Shown here: in pieces, positions 21,797 to 31,102 of the stretch | How the letters are laid out: each line of letters opens with the position of its first letter | Numbering within the stretch: the stretch's first letter is position 1 | Source: an uncultured Gemmataceae bacterium | GTDB lineage: Bacteria; Planctomycetota; Planctomycetia; Gemmatales; Gemmataceae | Length of the DNA: 64,000 nucleotides | Direction: 5' to 3' | Assembly: GCA_937923405.1 (NCBI GenBank) | Contig: CALDUY010000007.1 | Location: forward strand, 62,001 to 126,000 | The notes under the pieces: generated by a model | Databases searched by the model: none | What the model saw: the letters and a program-made list of their open reading frames with translations, nothing else | Told to the model about the DNA's origin: nothing | Translations under genes and position numbers: made by a program

Positions 21797-22746
21797 CGTA
21801 GTTTTCCTGGAAGCAGTGTTGCGGCACGTTGTCCCGCTTCGCCCACTAGAGCCACGCTTAACAAAATTGCCCCCAATACTGTATCGCGCCAGCTAGCATC
21901 GATACTGTCGATGCCGCCCTGTAGCGCGACAATGGTTACGATGCCCAGACAAACTCCACCGACGTTGCCGGACCCTCCGGTGACACGCACCCCGCCGATG
22001 ACAACACAAGTGATGGCAAGCAGTTCCAGGGTCATCTCAGCATCCGCCTTAGCCGCTCCGTATTGGGGCAAAAGAGTCACACCGCAAATCCCAGCGATCA
22101 AGCCGGACCAGGCATAGATACCCAGTTGCACGCCGCGCACCGGCACGGCAGCGAATCGCGCTGCAGTCGCGTTCTCCCCAAGCGCATAGATCGCACGCCC
22201 AACCCAGCTGCGATGCACCAGAATGGCACTGAATCCCATCAGCACTAGTAATGCCCACAGCGACAGAGGTAGTCCCAACCAATCGCGATGCCAATAGTCG
22301 CTCATCCAGGGAGGGAAATTCGTCACCCCATGATCATCGATCAACAGTCGTCCCAGACCGCGATACAGTTCCCGAGTAGCCAACGTGGCCACCAGAGGCA
22401 ACACTCCCAACGAAACCATAAAGCCATTAGCCAGTCCACCGAGTAATCCTGCCAGAATGCCACCGACGATAGCTAGTTGCAGCGATAGCCCTGCGTCCCT
22501 CCAGAGAACACCGACAACAATACTGCTCAACACTGTTAACGATCCTACGGAGAGATCGATACCACCTGTCAGAATGATCGGTGTCAGTGCCAGGGCCAGA
22601 GCCGCCGCCGGGAAATACTGTTGCGACAGGGTAAACCAATAGTCCACCTTACCCAGGGCGCGGACATTAGCCAGCAGTGTTAACAGAAGTATCGTCGCCG
22701 TGAGAAGCGGCAAGCGTCGCAACAGAAGTCGAAAAACGAGATTCAT
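21793..22746 (-). CDS. Sugar ABC transporter permease (RbsC family)
   Basis: A 317-residue membrane protein with about eight to ten hydrophobic segments and the RbsC/BPD_transp_2 signature ILTGGIDLSVGSLTVLSS. The late EAA-like region VVIGGVRVTGGSGNVGG is also present. The frame is open upstream to 22848, but ATG 22746 overlaps the stop of the fusion gene (ATGA) and gives a normal permease N-terminus. It should pair with the permease half of the neighbouring fusion protein to form a heterodimeric channel. Confidence 0.9.
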   Translation of the reverse strand: MNLVFRLLLRRLPLLTATILLLTLLANVRALGKVDYWFTLSQQYFPAAALALALTPIILTGGIDLSVGSLTVLSSIVVGVLWRDAGLSLQLAIVGGILAGLLGGLANGFMVSLGVLPLVATLATRELYRGLGRLLIDDHGVTNFPPWMSDYWHRDWLGLPLSLWALLVLMGFSAILVHRSWVGRAIYALGENATAARFAAVPVRGVQLGIYAWSGLIAGICGVTLLPQYGAAKADAEMTLELLAITCVVIGGVRVTGGSGNVGGVCLGIVTIVALQGGIDSIDASWRDTVLGAILLSVALVGEAGQRAATLLPGKLR

Positions 22747-25223
22747 CGGCGACTCCGTCGCTGTAGGGCGTCGAGGAGGACGGCGAGCAGTAAAACCACG
22801 CCGACGAGCGATTGTTCCCAACGAGAGGGAAGCCCTAAAAAGGTACAAGCCTGCCGAAGCGAGACCACCAACAAACAGCCGACCAACAGGCCAAATACTG
22901 TTCCACGCCCCCCAGTGATGGCCACGCCACCGATTACCGCCGCTGCGATCGCCTCCAAAGTTTGATTCTCGTAGCTAGTGGAACTCATGGCCCCAGATTG
23001 ACTGAGAAAAAGCAGGCCGGCCAACCCAGCGAGCATCCCTTGGAGTGAAAACGCTCGCAGCCATACCCAGCCTGGTCGAATGCCCATACGCTGCGCCGCC
23101 CGTGGATTGCTTCCTAGGGCGTATAGTTCGCGTCCCCAAACCGTGTACTTCAGCCAGACGGCCAACATGGCCAACACGACGAGTCCGAGCCAAGCCCGTG
23201 CCGGTAGACCCAGCCAGTAGGTCAACGCCCAAGCACGTTGGTCGTCACTAATATGGAGATTGCGTCCCAACCACCATAAGGTCAGCCCACGATAAACACT
23301 CATCGTACCTAGCGTGACCACAATTGGATGCACTCGCCCTAGCAGAGACAGAGCGGCATTGACCCCGCCAGCGGCTCCACCGATGAAAAGACCTGTCAAC
23401 AACACGACCGGCAACGAGTAGTTGTGCTTCCAAAGAGTGCCAGCAATGCCGGCGCTCAGAGCCATGATCGCACCCAGGGAAAGATCGATTCCTCCGGCCA
23501 GAAGGACCAGCATCGCTCCAGCGGCACAAAACCCAAGCATTGCCGTGCTGGTCGTCATCGCGCTTAGATTATCTAAATGCAAAAATCGTCCGGTCAACAA
23601 GTGCATGGCCCCGAAGAAGATCACGACGAACAGGGCCAAATTCCACTCCGACGACCAGGCCAACGAAAAAGACCGAGGCCGAGTACTTGACTGTAGTGGA
23701 GATAGACGAGTTTGCGGAGGGCAATTTGCAGATTTCGGAAAAGCAAGCTCGGCCACTTGCTCGGCAGTTACGTTGTCGGCATCGATCAACTCGACGAGTT
23801 GTCCCTCACGAAAGACACCAATTCGGTCGCTTTGGCTCATAATCTCCGCTAGATCTGAGGAGATCAACACCACGGCGCGGCCTTGATCAGCAAGGCGACG
23901 TATCACGGTGTAAAGCTCTTCTCGAGCCGCCACATCCACGCCCCGAGTTGGCTCGTCGAGAAGAATTACACTCGGTTGTCGCGCCAGCCAACGTCCAACC
24001 ACCACCTTTTGCTGATTGCCTCCCGAAAGCGTTCCGATCGCCTGTGCTAGCGAGGCCATGCGGACGTCGAGTTGTCGCGTCACTTGTTCGGCCAGCATGC
24101 GTTCTTTCGCACTCTGCATCCAGCCGAGCCGGGCCAAGTTCCGCAAAGACGCTAGCACTGCGTTGAACCCGACGCTGAGATTGCGACACAGACCTTGTCG
24201 CAGACGATCTTCAGGGATATAGGCGACCCCATAACGAGCCATTTGACCAGGAGTTTGCGGAATCACAGTCTGGCCATCTAGCTGAACCATTCCCCGAGAT
24301 ACAACTCGCAAGCCGAAGACCGCTTGTGCCCATTCACTGCGTCCAGCGCCAATCAGACCGTATAGGCCGAGTACTTCTCCTCCGCGGGCCGTCAGTGTTA
24401 CTCCATGAAACGAACCATCGCCAGCGGTCAGATCTGTACAGGCAAAACGAATTGGTCCAGGTTCGCTGGAGCTAATTCGACGTGTTGAGCGAATCTCTCG
24501 ACCGACCATGTGGCGAATCAACTCAGGAGGTGTCGTGGTGTGCCGCGCTCCATTCCACACTCGACGACCATCTCGCAATACCGTGATCTCGTCAGCAAGA
24601 GCAAACACTTCCTCCAGACGATGACTGACGTAGATGATAGCAGTGCCTTGCTCTCGGAAGTGCCGCAAATGCGTGAACAGGCGTTCTGACTCCGAGGCGG
24701 ACAAGCTACTAGTGGGTTCGTCGAGAATCAACACCTTGGCGGAACGAGAAACCGCGCCAGCGATCTCAACGAGTTGACGCTGGGCAGCAGTTAGTTCGTC
24801 AGCCAACGACTTGGGAGATATCGTAGAGCCGACCGTCGCGAGGGCAGCCTGAGTTCGAAGTCGCTCCTGATTCCAGTTGATCCAACCAACTCTGGAAGTT
24901 TCCAGACCATGTTGCCAGGCGAGATTCTCGGTAACGGTCAAATCGTTCAGCAAGTCAACTTCCTGGTGAACAGTAACGATGCCAACGGCCCAGGCCGCTC
25001 GTGGACTAGTCAAGCGAATCGATTGTCCTTCCAGGAGAATCTCTCCCTCATCAGGCTGTGCTAACCCGGAGAGGATATTCAACAAAGTAGACTTACCGGC
25101 TCCGTTTTCGCCCACCAGAGCATGGATACTCCCCTGGCGAAGCGTAAACTCTACTTTGGTGAGCGCGGCTACTCCGGAGAACCGCTTCGTGATGCCGATC
25201 AGATGTACCACTGGCTTTGACAT
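22743..25223 (-). CDS. Sugar ABC transporter: tandem ATPase fused to a permease
   Basis: An 826-residue fusion. Residues 1-500 form an RbsA/RhaT-type tandem ATPase. The first domain has Walker A GENGAGKST and Walker B VLILDEPTSSLS. The second has LSGGNQQKVVVGRWL and VILLDEPTRGVDV, with the usual divergent Walker A (GLIGAGRSEW) of this family. From about residue 520 an RbsC-like permease follows, with LLAGGIDLSLGAIMALS and VIGGVAITGGRGTVFG. The two parts are normally separate genes. The junction region (about 500-525) is polar and linker-like, with no sign of frameshift. It starts the importer run and overlaps the second permease. Confidence 0.92.
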   Translation of the reverse strand: MSKPVVHLIGITKRFSGVAALTKVEFTLRQGSIHALVGENGAGKSTLLNILSGLAQPDEGEILLEGQSIRLTSPRAAWAVGIVTVHQEVDLLNDLTVTENLAWQHGLETSRVGWINWNQERLRTQAALATVGSTISPKSLADELTAAQRQLVEIAGAVSRSAKVLILDEPTSSLSASESERLFTHLRHFREQGTAIIYVSHRLEEVFALADEITVLRDGRRVWNGARHTTTPPELIRHMVGREIRSTRRISSSEPGPIRFACTDLTAGDGSFHGVTLTARGGEVLGLYGLIGAGRSEWAQAVFGLRVVSRGMVQLDGQTVIPQTPGQMARYGVAYIPEDRLRQGLCRNLSVGFNAVLASLRNLARLGWMQSAKERMLAEQVTRQLDVRMASLAQAIGTLSGGNQQKVVVGRWLARQPSVILLDEPTRGVDVAAREELYTVIRRLADQGRAVVLISSDLAEIMSQSDRIGVFREGQLVELIDADNVTAEQVAELAFPKSANCPPQTRLSPLQSSTRPRSFSLAWSSEWNLALFVVIFFGAMHLLTGRFLHLDNLSAMTTSTAMLGFCAAGAMLVLLAGGIDLSLGAIMALSAGIAGTLWKHNYSLPVVLLTGLFIGGAAGGVNAALSLLGRVHPIVVTLGTMSVYRGLTLWWLGRNLHISDDQRAWALTYWLGLPARAWLGLVVLAMLAVWLKYTVWGRELYALGSNPRAAQRMGIRPGWVWLRAFSLQGMLAGLAGLLFLSQSGAMSSTSYENQTLEAIAAAVIGGVAITGGRGTVFGLLVGCLLVVSLRQACTFLGLPSRWEQSLVGVVLLLAVLLDALQRRSRR

Positions 25224-25265
25224 GCGATTAATCTATGACTGGGTCCAGCGTGAGGAGAACCATCG

Positions 25266-25859
25266 ATGGAGAACCCGCCGCTTGGCAGCGACGCGGAGAA
25301 GCAAGACCTGAGCGAACTACTCTCCCTTTTTGATGCGCCAGCGTACATACGTCGAGCCAGAGAAGTAGAACAAGTCTGGGAAGAGATGCAGCAACGCCTC
25401 GCGCAGCGGCGAGAGGAGTGGTTGACGATGCCACGACTACGCCTCGGCCAACTAGCCGCACTCGCGCCAGGGTGGGAACGGCTCGACGGAATGCTCGCCG
25501 ATCGAAAGCAAGCCTCTGTCTTGGAACAGCTGCATTCAGAACTGAAGCCGCGATTGCGTGCCCCACTGGAACCGACCAATTCGAAACGTGTGCTGAGGAA
25601 CGCTTTGTTTGAACTGATCCAGAGTATCGAGCGATTCAATCGCCGTTGGCATTCCTATCTGGAGACAATCGATCTGCAACCGCTCAATAATCTTCGTGAG
25701 GGATACAATAAGCACTACGTCATCGAGAAGGCGTGTGCCTTACGTTCCGAAGTGCTGGCGCGAGCCGGATTTCGACCGCTCAGTCCGATTCGTCTGGAAG
25801 ACCTGATCCAACGGTTTCCGTTGCTCGAAGTCCCGAAATTGGTAAGGGGAAAAACTTAG
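25266..25859 (+). CDS. Unrecognised cytoplasmic protein
   Basis: A 197-residue charged, largely helical protein without signal peptide, membrane segment or cysteine cluster. The N-terminal third (EVEQVWEEMQQRLAQRREEW) looks coiled-coil-like, and the C-terminal half contains LNNLREGYNKHYVIEKAC. I do not recognise a family. A good GAGGAG sits 8 bases before ATG 25266. It diverges from the sugar importer, with only 42 bases between starts, and its stop overlaps the end of the convergent marR gene by four bases. Codon use looks like its neighbours, so it is probably a real lineage-specific gene. Confidence 0.7.
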   Translation: MENPPLGSDAEKQDLSELLSLFDAPAYIRRAREVEQVWEEMQQRLAQRREEWLTMPRLRLGQLAALAPGWERLDGMLADRKQASVLEQLHSELKPRLRAPLEPTNSKRVLRNALFELIQSIERFNRRWHSYLETIDLQPLNNLREGYNKHYVIEKACALRSEVLARAGFRPLSPIRLEDLIQRFPLLEVPKLVRGKT

Positions 25860-26341
25860 CCTTCCGTCGGTGAGGATTCTAAAGTCGCGCTAATCTTCTG
25901 CACAAGTTGTCGCAACCCTTCACGATCTTCTTCAGAGAGCTTTTCCAACATGGCAGCCACTACTCGCACCCGAGCCGCCTGATGTTCCTGAAAGGCAACA
26001 CGGCCCGCAGCGGTCAGAACCACGTCGATTTTACGTTTGTCGTGCAGGTTGATGCGACAAGAGATAAGAGGACAATCCCGCGTCTCCAGAGAGCGAATGA
26101 TTCGCGACATTTGAGCGGGTAATACGCCTAATTGACGCTGAAGGTCGCCAACAATCAACGGTTCGCGGTGGTACAATAGCGAGAGCGTGAGAAACTCGAT
26201 ATCCTTGAGATCTCCCGATCGCCGCCGTGAGCGTGGAGCCTCCAGGCAAAATCGAGTAACGACGTCGAAGACGTCATGGGCCAGTTCTTCCAACCTCGTT
26301 CCGGCCCCACTGGCAACCATAGTACCGGTCTCTTGAAGCAT
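25856..26341 (-). CDS. MarR family transcriptional regulator
   Basis: A 161-residue winged-helix protein. The recognition region is LIVGDLQRQLGVLPAQMSRIIRSLE and the wing is RINLHDKRKIDVVLTAAGR, with dimerisation helices at both ends. That is the MarR layout and normal length. Ligand and targets are unknown; no operator is obvious in the 140-base upstream spacer. Its 3' end overlaps the unrecognised gene on the other strand. Confidence 0.87.
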   Translation of the reverse strand: MLQETGTMVASGAGTRLEELAHDVFDVVTRFCLEAPRSRRRSGDLKDIEFLTLSLLYHREPLIVGDLQRQLGVLPAQMSRIIRSLETRDCPLISCRINLHDKRKIDVVLTAAGRVAFQEHQAARVRVVAAMLEKLSEEDREGLRQLVQKISATLESSPTEG

Positions 26342-26480
26342 GATACTGGAATGAAAATCTCGCTAGAACAGAATCCAAGTTATCCTTGCTGACAGCAGGA
26401 TGTCAACGTGGAAAGATACGGTTGCTACAGGGGTTAAGTGCTATCACAGCGATGATGACAAAGGTGCGGAATTTGTCGGG

Positions 26481-27491
26481 TTAAAGGGCGAAAAAGTACC
26501 AGACCGAGATGCACAAGGCAAGCAAGCCTAACAGAACCAACAGGGCAACAGAGGGTTTCTCATTCAGCCAGGCGCGCATAGCTCGGGAGAATCGTTCACT
26601 GCGAGAGCGTAAGCGGGCAGCGGCGATCTCAGTACGGAGGAAATCCCGGTGCAACTCAAGAAAACGTAGCCCTGATTCCCAGTCGCGAAGCAGCGATTCT
26701 CGTAATAACGGGTCGAGATCACGCAGATGTTTGGCTCGATCGTACTGAGTCAACGACAGGATCAAATGACCAGGGTGTCCCGCTTGCCCTAATAACGGAA
26801 ACCCTTCACAAGCCTCTTCAATCTGCTCAATGAGTCGGTACAGTTCGCTGGCTTCCGGTCGGGTGAGTTTGCGTAACGGATCGGAGAAATAGTGGCCGAG
26901 TTTATGCCAAAGCCGTTGTAAATATCGAGTACGTAGAACGCGGAGATACAGGGCCCGACGAGTGGCCAGATGCTTGCGGGCCTGTCGCGACTGTTGGGCC
27001 GCTTCCCGAATTGCCGCGTCCGGATCAACCGTGACAACAACGGGAGGAGGTGGAGCTGCGACGACTGACTCTTGCTCAGCGACTGTGGCTGGAACGCGAA
27101 TAGGAGGAGCCTGCACGCCAGAAGGGCCGTTCTCCCCTGGGGTGTACAGCCAGACGTGTGGATCGACCGGCTCTTCACGCAACGGCTCGGGCGGTGGCTT
27201 GCGCACAGGAGGAGGGGTTGGCGATCGCCTCAACAGCTGCGCATCATACGCGAGTTTGGACGGCGGTTCAGTCAGACACACAAACGCCTGAGCCAGACGG
27301 TTCATGGCTTCAGTTGCTTGCTCGGGATGCACGCTCTGATAGCGACGAATCAGATCGAGCCGTTGATGGACTCGACTTTCAATGAGAGCAATATCACTCT
27401 CCCCGGGTTGCAGTCCCAGTAGTTGATAATGATCCGGGGGCCAGGCATCAGCCGGCAGTCCTAACCAGGAACAGATGATTTCATGGTTCAT
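26481..27491 (-). CDS. J-like domain protein with C-terminal membrane anchor
   Basis: A 336-residue protein. Its N-terminus (PPDHYQLLGLQPGESD, then HPEQATEAMNRLAQAF and PPSKLAYDAQL) resembles a J-domain, with HPE instead of the HPD needed to stimulate DnaK, so it may be non-canonical. A proline-rich linker (about residues 80-135) leads to a charged helical region and a single C-terminal transmembrane helix (VALLVLLGLLALCISVWYF). That predicts a tail-anchored protein facing the cytoplasm. I use ATG 27491; a GTG at 27518 is also possible. It directly follows the TPR-like gene on the same strand, so the two probably work together. Confidence 0.65.
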   Translation of the reverse strand: MNHEIICSWLGLPADAWPPDHYQLLGLQPGESDIALIESRVHQRLDLIRRYQSVHPEQATEAMNRLAQAFVCLTEPPSKLAYDAQLLRRSPTPPPVRKPPPEPLREEPVDPHVWLYTPGENGPSGVQAPPIRVPATVAEQESVVAAPPPPVVVTVDPDAAIREAAQQSRQARKHLATRRALYLRVLRTRYLQRLWHKLGHYFSDPLRKLTRPEASELYRLIEQIEEACEGFPLLGQAGHPGHLILSLTQYDRAKHLRDLDPLLRESLLRDWESGLRFLELHRDFLRTEIAAARLRSRSERFSRAMRAWLNEKPSVALLVLLGLLALCISVWYFFAL

Positions 27492-27521
27492 GTGCGATCC
27501 GGCGCAGGAACCAGACACAAC

Positions 27522-28151
27522 TCAGGCTTGACGTTGCCGCAACAACGTTGCCGCTCCTTCATCGCGCTGGGCAAGGGCACGATAGGCTCGAGCACGCCCC
27601 TCGTACAGATCCGGAGCTGGATGCGTCTCGATCGCTCGTGAAAACGCCTCGATGGCTTTTTCAAACTCGCCCTGTTTCAGATGCATCTCACCGATAAGGC
27701 ATCCCATGTCTGCCATCGCGTCATCCTCAATCATACCACTACCATTGAGCGAACGATCGAGAAAACGAGCATAGGCGCGTCGCAGCGTGGGAACTAATCG
27801 ACCAAACAAAGGCTTTCGCCGCTCCAGATGCAAGCGAGCGTCTTCCTTGCCTTGAATCGCCTGAAAGAAGAGTAGCACTTCGGGACGCCGTTCTTTCAAC
27901 CATCCAGCAAGATCGTCATTGGCGATTAACTCGAAAAGATCATCCAGATCAGCGGAATGCCCATTCTCCAGGCCGGCCAGAGCCTGCTTCTCACCCGACA
28001 AGGCTCGTGTCAGCAGTGCTACCCCATGACTGTTCTCCGACAGCCAACGAGTAGCGATCTCCTCGCCATCCAAGGCTAAGAGCAGGTAATGGACCTGAGG
28101 AAAGGCTTGTTCCAGCCAACTCGGCGGTTCAGGTGCGGAGTGTTTCTTCAT
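27522..28151 (-). CDS. TPR-like protein of unknown function
   Basis: A 209-residue cytoplasmic protein. The C-terminal part (MGCLIGEMHLKQGEFEKAIEAFSRAIE and the following helices) matches a tetratricopeptide repeat, a protein-interaction fold. The N-terminal 130 residues contain leucine-rich helices that I cannot assign. I place the start at ATG 28151 (GGAG upstream) rather than the more distal 28232, because the longer frame has an unlikely N-terminus. It lies immediately upstream of the J-like gene, about 30 bases apart, and diverges from recJ. Confidence 0.65.
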   Translation of the reverse strand: MKKHSAPEPPSWLEQAFPQVHYLLLALDGEEIATRWLSENSHGVALLTRALSGEKQALAGLENGHSADLDDLFELIANDDLAGWLKERRPEVLLFFQAIQGKEDARLHLERRKPLFGRLVPTLRRAYARFLDRSLNGSGMIEDDAMADMGCLIGEMHLKQGEFEKAIEAFSRAIETHPAPDLYEGRARAYRALAQRDEGAATLLRQRQA

Positions 28152-28397
28152 GTTCCGGCTCCACGCCTCATCATGATTTGCGATGAATTCAATTCTTCCG
28201 TCCAGCATGACAGGTCTTCGGCGATCCGACAAGAGAGGGAAATCAACATTATCCTAACAAGGCACAACGATAGCTGGCTCGGTCTTCCCCTGAGCAGAAC
28301 TGAACGGTATTTTGAACACGTCCCAGCCCCAGGTGCCAGTGATAGGACGGACCTCTCACTGGCTGCATACCTATCGGACTGCTTGAGAAGGAACCTC

Positions 28398-30173
28398 GTG
28401 GTCGCATTCTCCGTTCAACGTCGCTGGCGGTTACTTCCGCACGATCCCGCTGCAGTCCGCCAACTGGCTCGTTGCTTATCCTCATCTGCGATTGTAGCTC
28501 AACTGTTGCTCAATCGCGGCCTCACCGATCCACAGGTGGCCCGACAATTTTTGCAACCCAGTCTGATGGGGCTGCATCCTCCCGAGACATTACCAGGCAT
28601 CGCCGATGCTGCGGCCCACATCCTACGGGCCATCGAGCAAGGAAAGCGCATCTGTGTTTATGGCGATTATGACGTCGATGGGATCACGGGATCGGCGATC
28701 TTGCTTCAGATCCTACGAGCTTTTGGAGCCAGACCCGAACACTACATCCCGAATCGACTCGAAGAAGGTTATGGATTGAACCGCGAGGCCATCCACGAAC
28801 TGGCCCGTCGAGGAGTGGCCCTGATCGTAACCGTAGATTGCGGCATCGCCAGCATCGCCGAAGCAGAAGAAGCGAAGTCTCTGGGCGTCGACTTGATTAT
28901 CACCGATCATCACGAGATGAAGGAGGTGCTTCCCAAGGCAGCAGTTCTGGTACATCCACGTCTACCCGGAACGAGTTATCCGTTCGCTCATCTGTGTGGA
29001 GCCGCGGTGGCCTTGAAATTGGCCTGGGCGCTGGCTCAGAGAAAATGTGGAAGTGCCAAAGTAACTCCGGAATATCGTGAATTGCTTTTGGATGCAGTGG
29101 CAATGGCGGCCTTGGGAGTGGTTGCTGATGTTGTGCCTTTACACGGGGAAAATCGGATTCTGGTCAAAGCAGGACTGGCTCGGCTCGTGGACAAACCTTC
29201 GGTCGGGCTACAGGCTCTTGCGGAAAACGCCAAAGTTAGCCTCGATCACCAGTTGCGTGCCGATGACATTGGCTACCGCTTGGCTCCACGAATCAATGCC
29301 GTCGGCCGTCTGGGCCAGGCCGAGGTCGCCCTTGAGCTGTTGACCACGACGCATCGCCCACGAGCGATCGACCTAGCACGGCATTTCGAGTATCTCAACG
29401 AGCAACGACAGAAGCTCGAACGCGACGCCGTGCAGCATGCCCGAGAAATGATTCTCCGTGAAGGACGACAAAACGATCCTGCTTTGATCCTCGCTAGTTC
29501 CGAGTGGCACAATGGGATCATTGGCATCGTCGCTGGCCGACTCGCCGAGCAGTTCGGAAGACCAGCGTTGCTGATCTCCATTCCCCGAGAGGATCAGCAG
29601 GTGGCCTATGCTACCGGATCTGGTCGGTCCATTGCTGGGATTGCTTTGAACGAAGCCCTCAAAGCATGTAGCGATTTACTCGTTGGTCACGGAGGTCACG
29701 CCGCAGCGGCTGGCTTCAAGGTGATGCCCGCGCAGATTAATGCGTTTCGCGATCGCTTTTGTGCCCAAATTGCTTCGCATTTTCCAGATGGAATCCCGGT
29801 GCCAGTTCTCACCTTGGATGCCGAGACTCCGTTGAGTGTGTTCACCGTCGGGTTACTTGAAGAACTCGCTCGTCTAGAACCGTATGGAGCGGAAAACCGA
29901 AAACCCCTGTTCCTCGCTGGGGGGCTTCGGGTAAAGGGTGAGCCAAGAAAGGTTGGCAACGGGGAACGACATCTCAGCTTCCGCGTCGAACAAAGAGGCG
30001 TCACTCTCAAGGCCATCGCCTGGAACATGGCCGACCGAGCAGACGAATTGATGTCCGCCGGAGGCGATTGTTGTCTGGCATTTACTCCTAAACGCAATGA
30101 CTACCAAGGTCGGACCTACATCGATCTGGAAGTGATCGATTTTCAGGCTGGTCCAGAGGCACGACTTTTCTGA
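28398..30173 (+). CDS. recJ: Single-stranded-DNA-specific exonuclease RecJ
   Basis: A 591-residue RecJ, the 5'-3' single-strand DNA exonuclease of recombination and mismatch repair. The DHH-family motifs are present: VYGDYDVDGITG (motif I), TVDCG, and IITDHHE (motif III). A DHHA1 domain with GHGGHAAAAGF follows, then the C-terminal OB-fold region (KAIAWNM). Total length is typical. The frame is open to 28089, but GTG 28398 has AGAAGGA 5 bases before it and begins the usual short N-terminal helix. Upstream extension residues look non-coding. Confidence 0.92.
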   Translation: MVAFSVQRRWRLLPHDPAAVRQLARCLSSSAIVAQLLLNRGLTDPQVARQFLQPSLMGLHPPETLPGIADAAAHILRAIEQGKRICVYGDYDVDGITGSAILLQILRAFGARPEHYIPNRLEEGYGLNREAIHELARRGVALIVTVDCGIASIAEAEEAKSLGVDLIITDHHEMKEVLPKAAVLVHPRLPGTSYPFAHLCGAAVALKLAWALAQRKCGSAKVTPEYRELLLDAVAMAALGVVADVVPLHGENRILVKAGLARLVDKPSVGLQALAENAKVSLDHQLRADDIGYRLAPRINAVGRLGQAEVALELLTTTHRPRAIDLARHFEYLNEQRQKLERDAVQHAREMILREGRQNDPALILASSEWHNGIIGIVAGRLAEQFGRPALLISIPREDQQVAYATGSGRSIAGIALNEALKACSDLLVGHGGHAAAAGFKVMPAQINAFRDRFCAQIASHFPDGIPVPVLTLDAETPLSVFTVGLLEELARLEPYGAENRKPLFLAGGLRVKGEPRKVGNGERHLSFRVEQRGVTLKAIAWNMADRADELMSAGGDCCLAFTPKRNDYQGRTYIDLEVIDFQAGPEARLF

Positions 30174-30205
30174 ACTGTATCGTACTGGAGTTACTCCATT
30201 TCATT

Positions 30206-31096
30206 TCAGCGATCTGACGCTTTTTCACTGAGTTCGCCCAGGAATAATTTCAGCCCAAACTCCGAGGCACGCAGATAAGTAGGTTCGACGGCATCGGCGA
30301 GTGGCTGCTGACCACGCCAGAAGGGAAATTTGCCCAAGCGGCGAACTAAGCCTGCTGACACTGGAGGTTGTTGAACCTCGCCATAGAAATCATCGCCGAG
30401 CATCGGCAGTGCCCAGTAAGCCGAGGGTTCCAACGGTAGCGGTTCTGCTACCACGTCCTTCGTCGATTCCGGTTGTAGTACCGGCTGAGCTGTGCCGAGC
30501 TTTGCCAGCAGCTCTTCGCGCTCCATACCGCGAAGGCGAAAAATCAAAAAGGGATCCCGATCAAACTCCTCGCCCAGCAGATAATACACTGCCGCAATAT
30601 GCTTGCAGGGATTGGCCATATCGGGACAGGAACAATCGGTTTTCAAGTCGGCCTGCCGTCCCGGAAACAGAGAAATTTTAGCTTGCTGGAAAACGCGCTC
30701 AATATCCTGAGGCATTTCTCCTGCCAGCAGCTTGGCCACGAAGAGCGCCTGTTTAGACAGAGCCTGGAAAACTTGCTCCCACTCTTCGGGCTTAAGTCGA
30801 GTCACCGCGATGGTCACCGCATAAGGTTTAGGTCGTGATCCCTGCACAAGTGCCTTCACTTCCCCGGAGTGAATATCAATCGACAGCACCTGGCCCTTGC
30901 GTGCATAGGTCCGTCCTCGATCCAACCGACCGCCGATGCGAAAGCCCTCAAGTACGTTCTGCCAGCGTTTGGCCCACCAACTGGTACCAAAATCTCCTTG
31001 ACGCGACTCGGCTCGTATGCCGCCCTGAGCTTCCAGAGGTTCAGAGCGTGGGAAAAAGTGGCGCGGAGACCAGCCTTGTTGTCGATGTCGGGCCAT
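30206..31096 (-). CDS. SWIM zinc-finger protein partnering a SNF2 ATPase
   Basis: A 296-residue protein with a SWIM-type zinc finger, CSCPDMANPCKHIAAVYY (CxCx7CxH), at about residues 155-172. The preceding region (FGTSWWAKRWQNVLEGF, YARKGQVLSIDI) is the standard N-terminal part of bacterial SWIM proteins. Such proteins usually sit beside a SNF2/Rad54-type ATPase, as here. The SNF2 gene ends 6 bases upstream and a GGAGTAACGAGAG precedes the ATG. It probably binds DNA or RNA as part of that helicase complex. The convergent spacer to recJ is only 32 bases. Confidence 0.87.
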   Translation of the reverse strand: MARHRQQGWSPRHFFPRSEPLEAQGGIRAESRQGDFGTSWWAKRWQNVLEGFRIGGRLDRGRTYARKGQVLSIDIHSGEVKALVQGSRPKPYAVTIAVTRLKPEEWEQVFQALSKQALFVAKLLAGEMPQDIERVFQQAKISLFPGRQADLKTDCSCPDMANPCKHIAAVYYLLGEEFDRDPFLIFRLRGMEREELLAKLGTAQPVLQPESTKDVVAEPLPLEPSAYWALPMLGDDFYGEVQQPPVSAGLVRRLGKFPFWRGQQPLADAVEPTYLRASEFGLKLFLGELSEKASDR

Positions 31097-31102
31097 CTCT
31101 CG

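Noticed and set aside
30186..30198. Short TGGAG-TTA-CTCCA hairpin between recJ and the SWIM gene as a terminator
   Set aside because: A five-base stem is too weak to claim, although a T-rich stretch follows.
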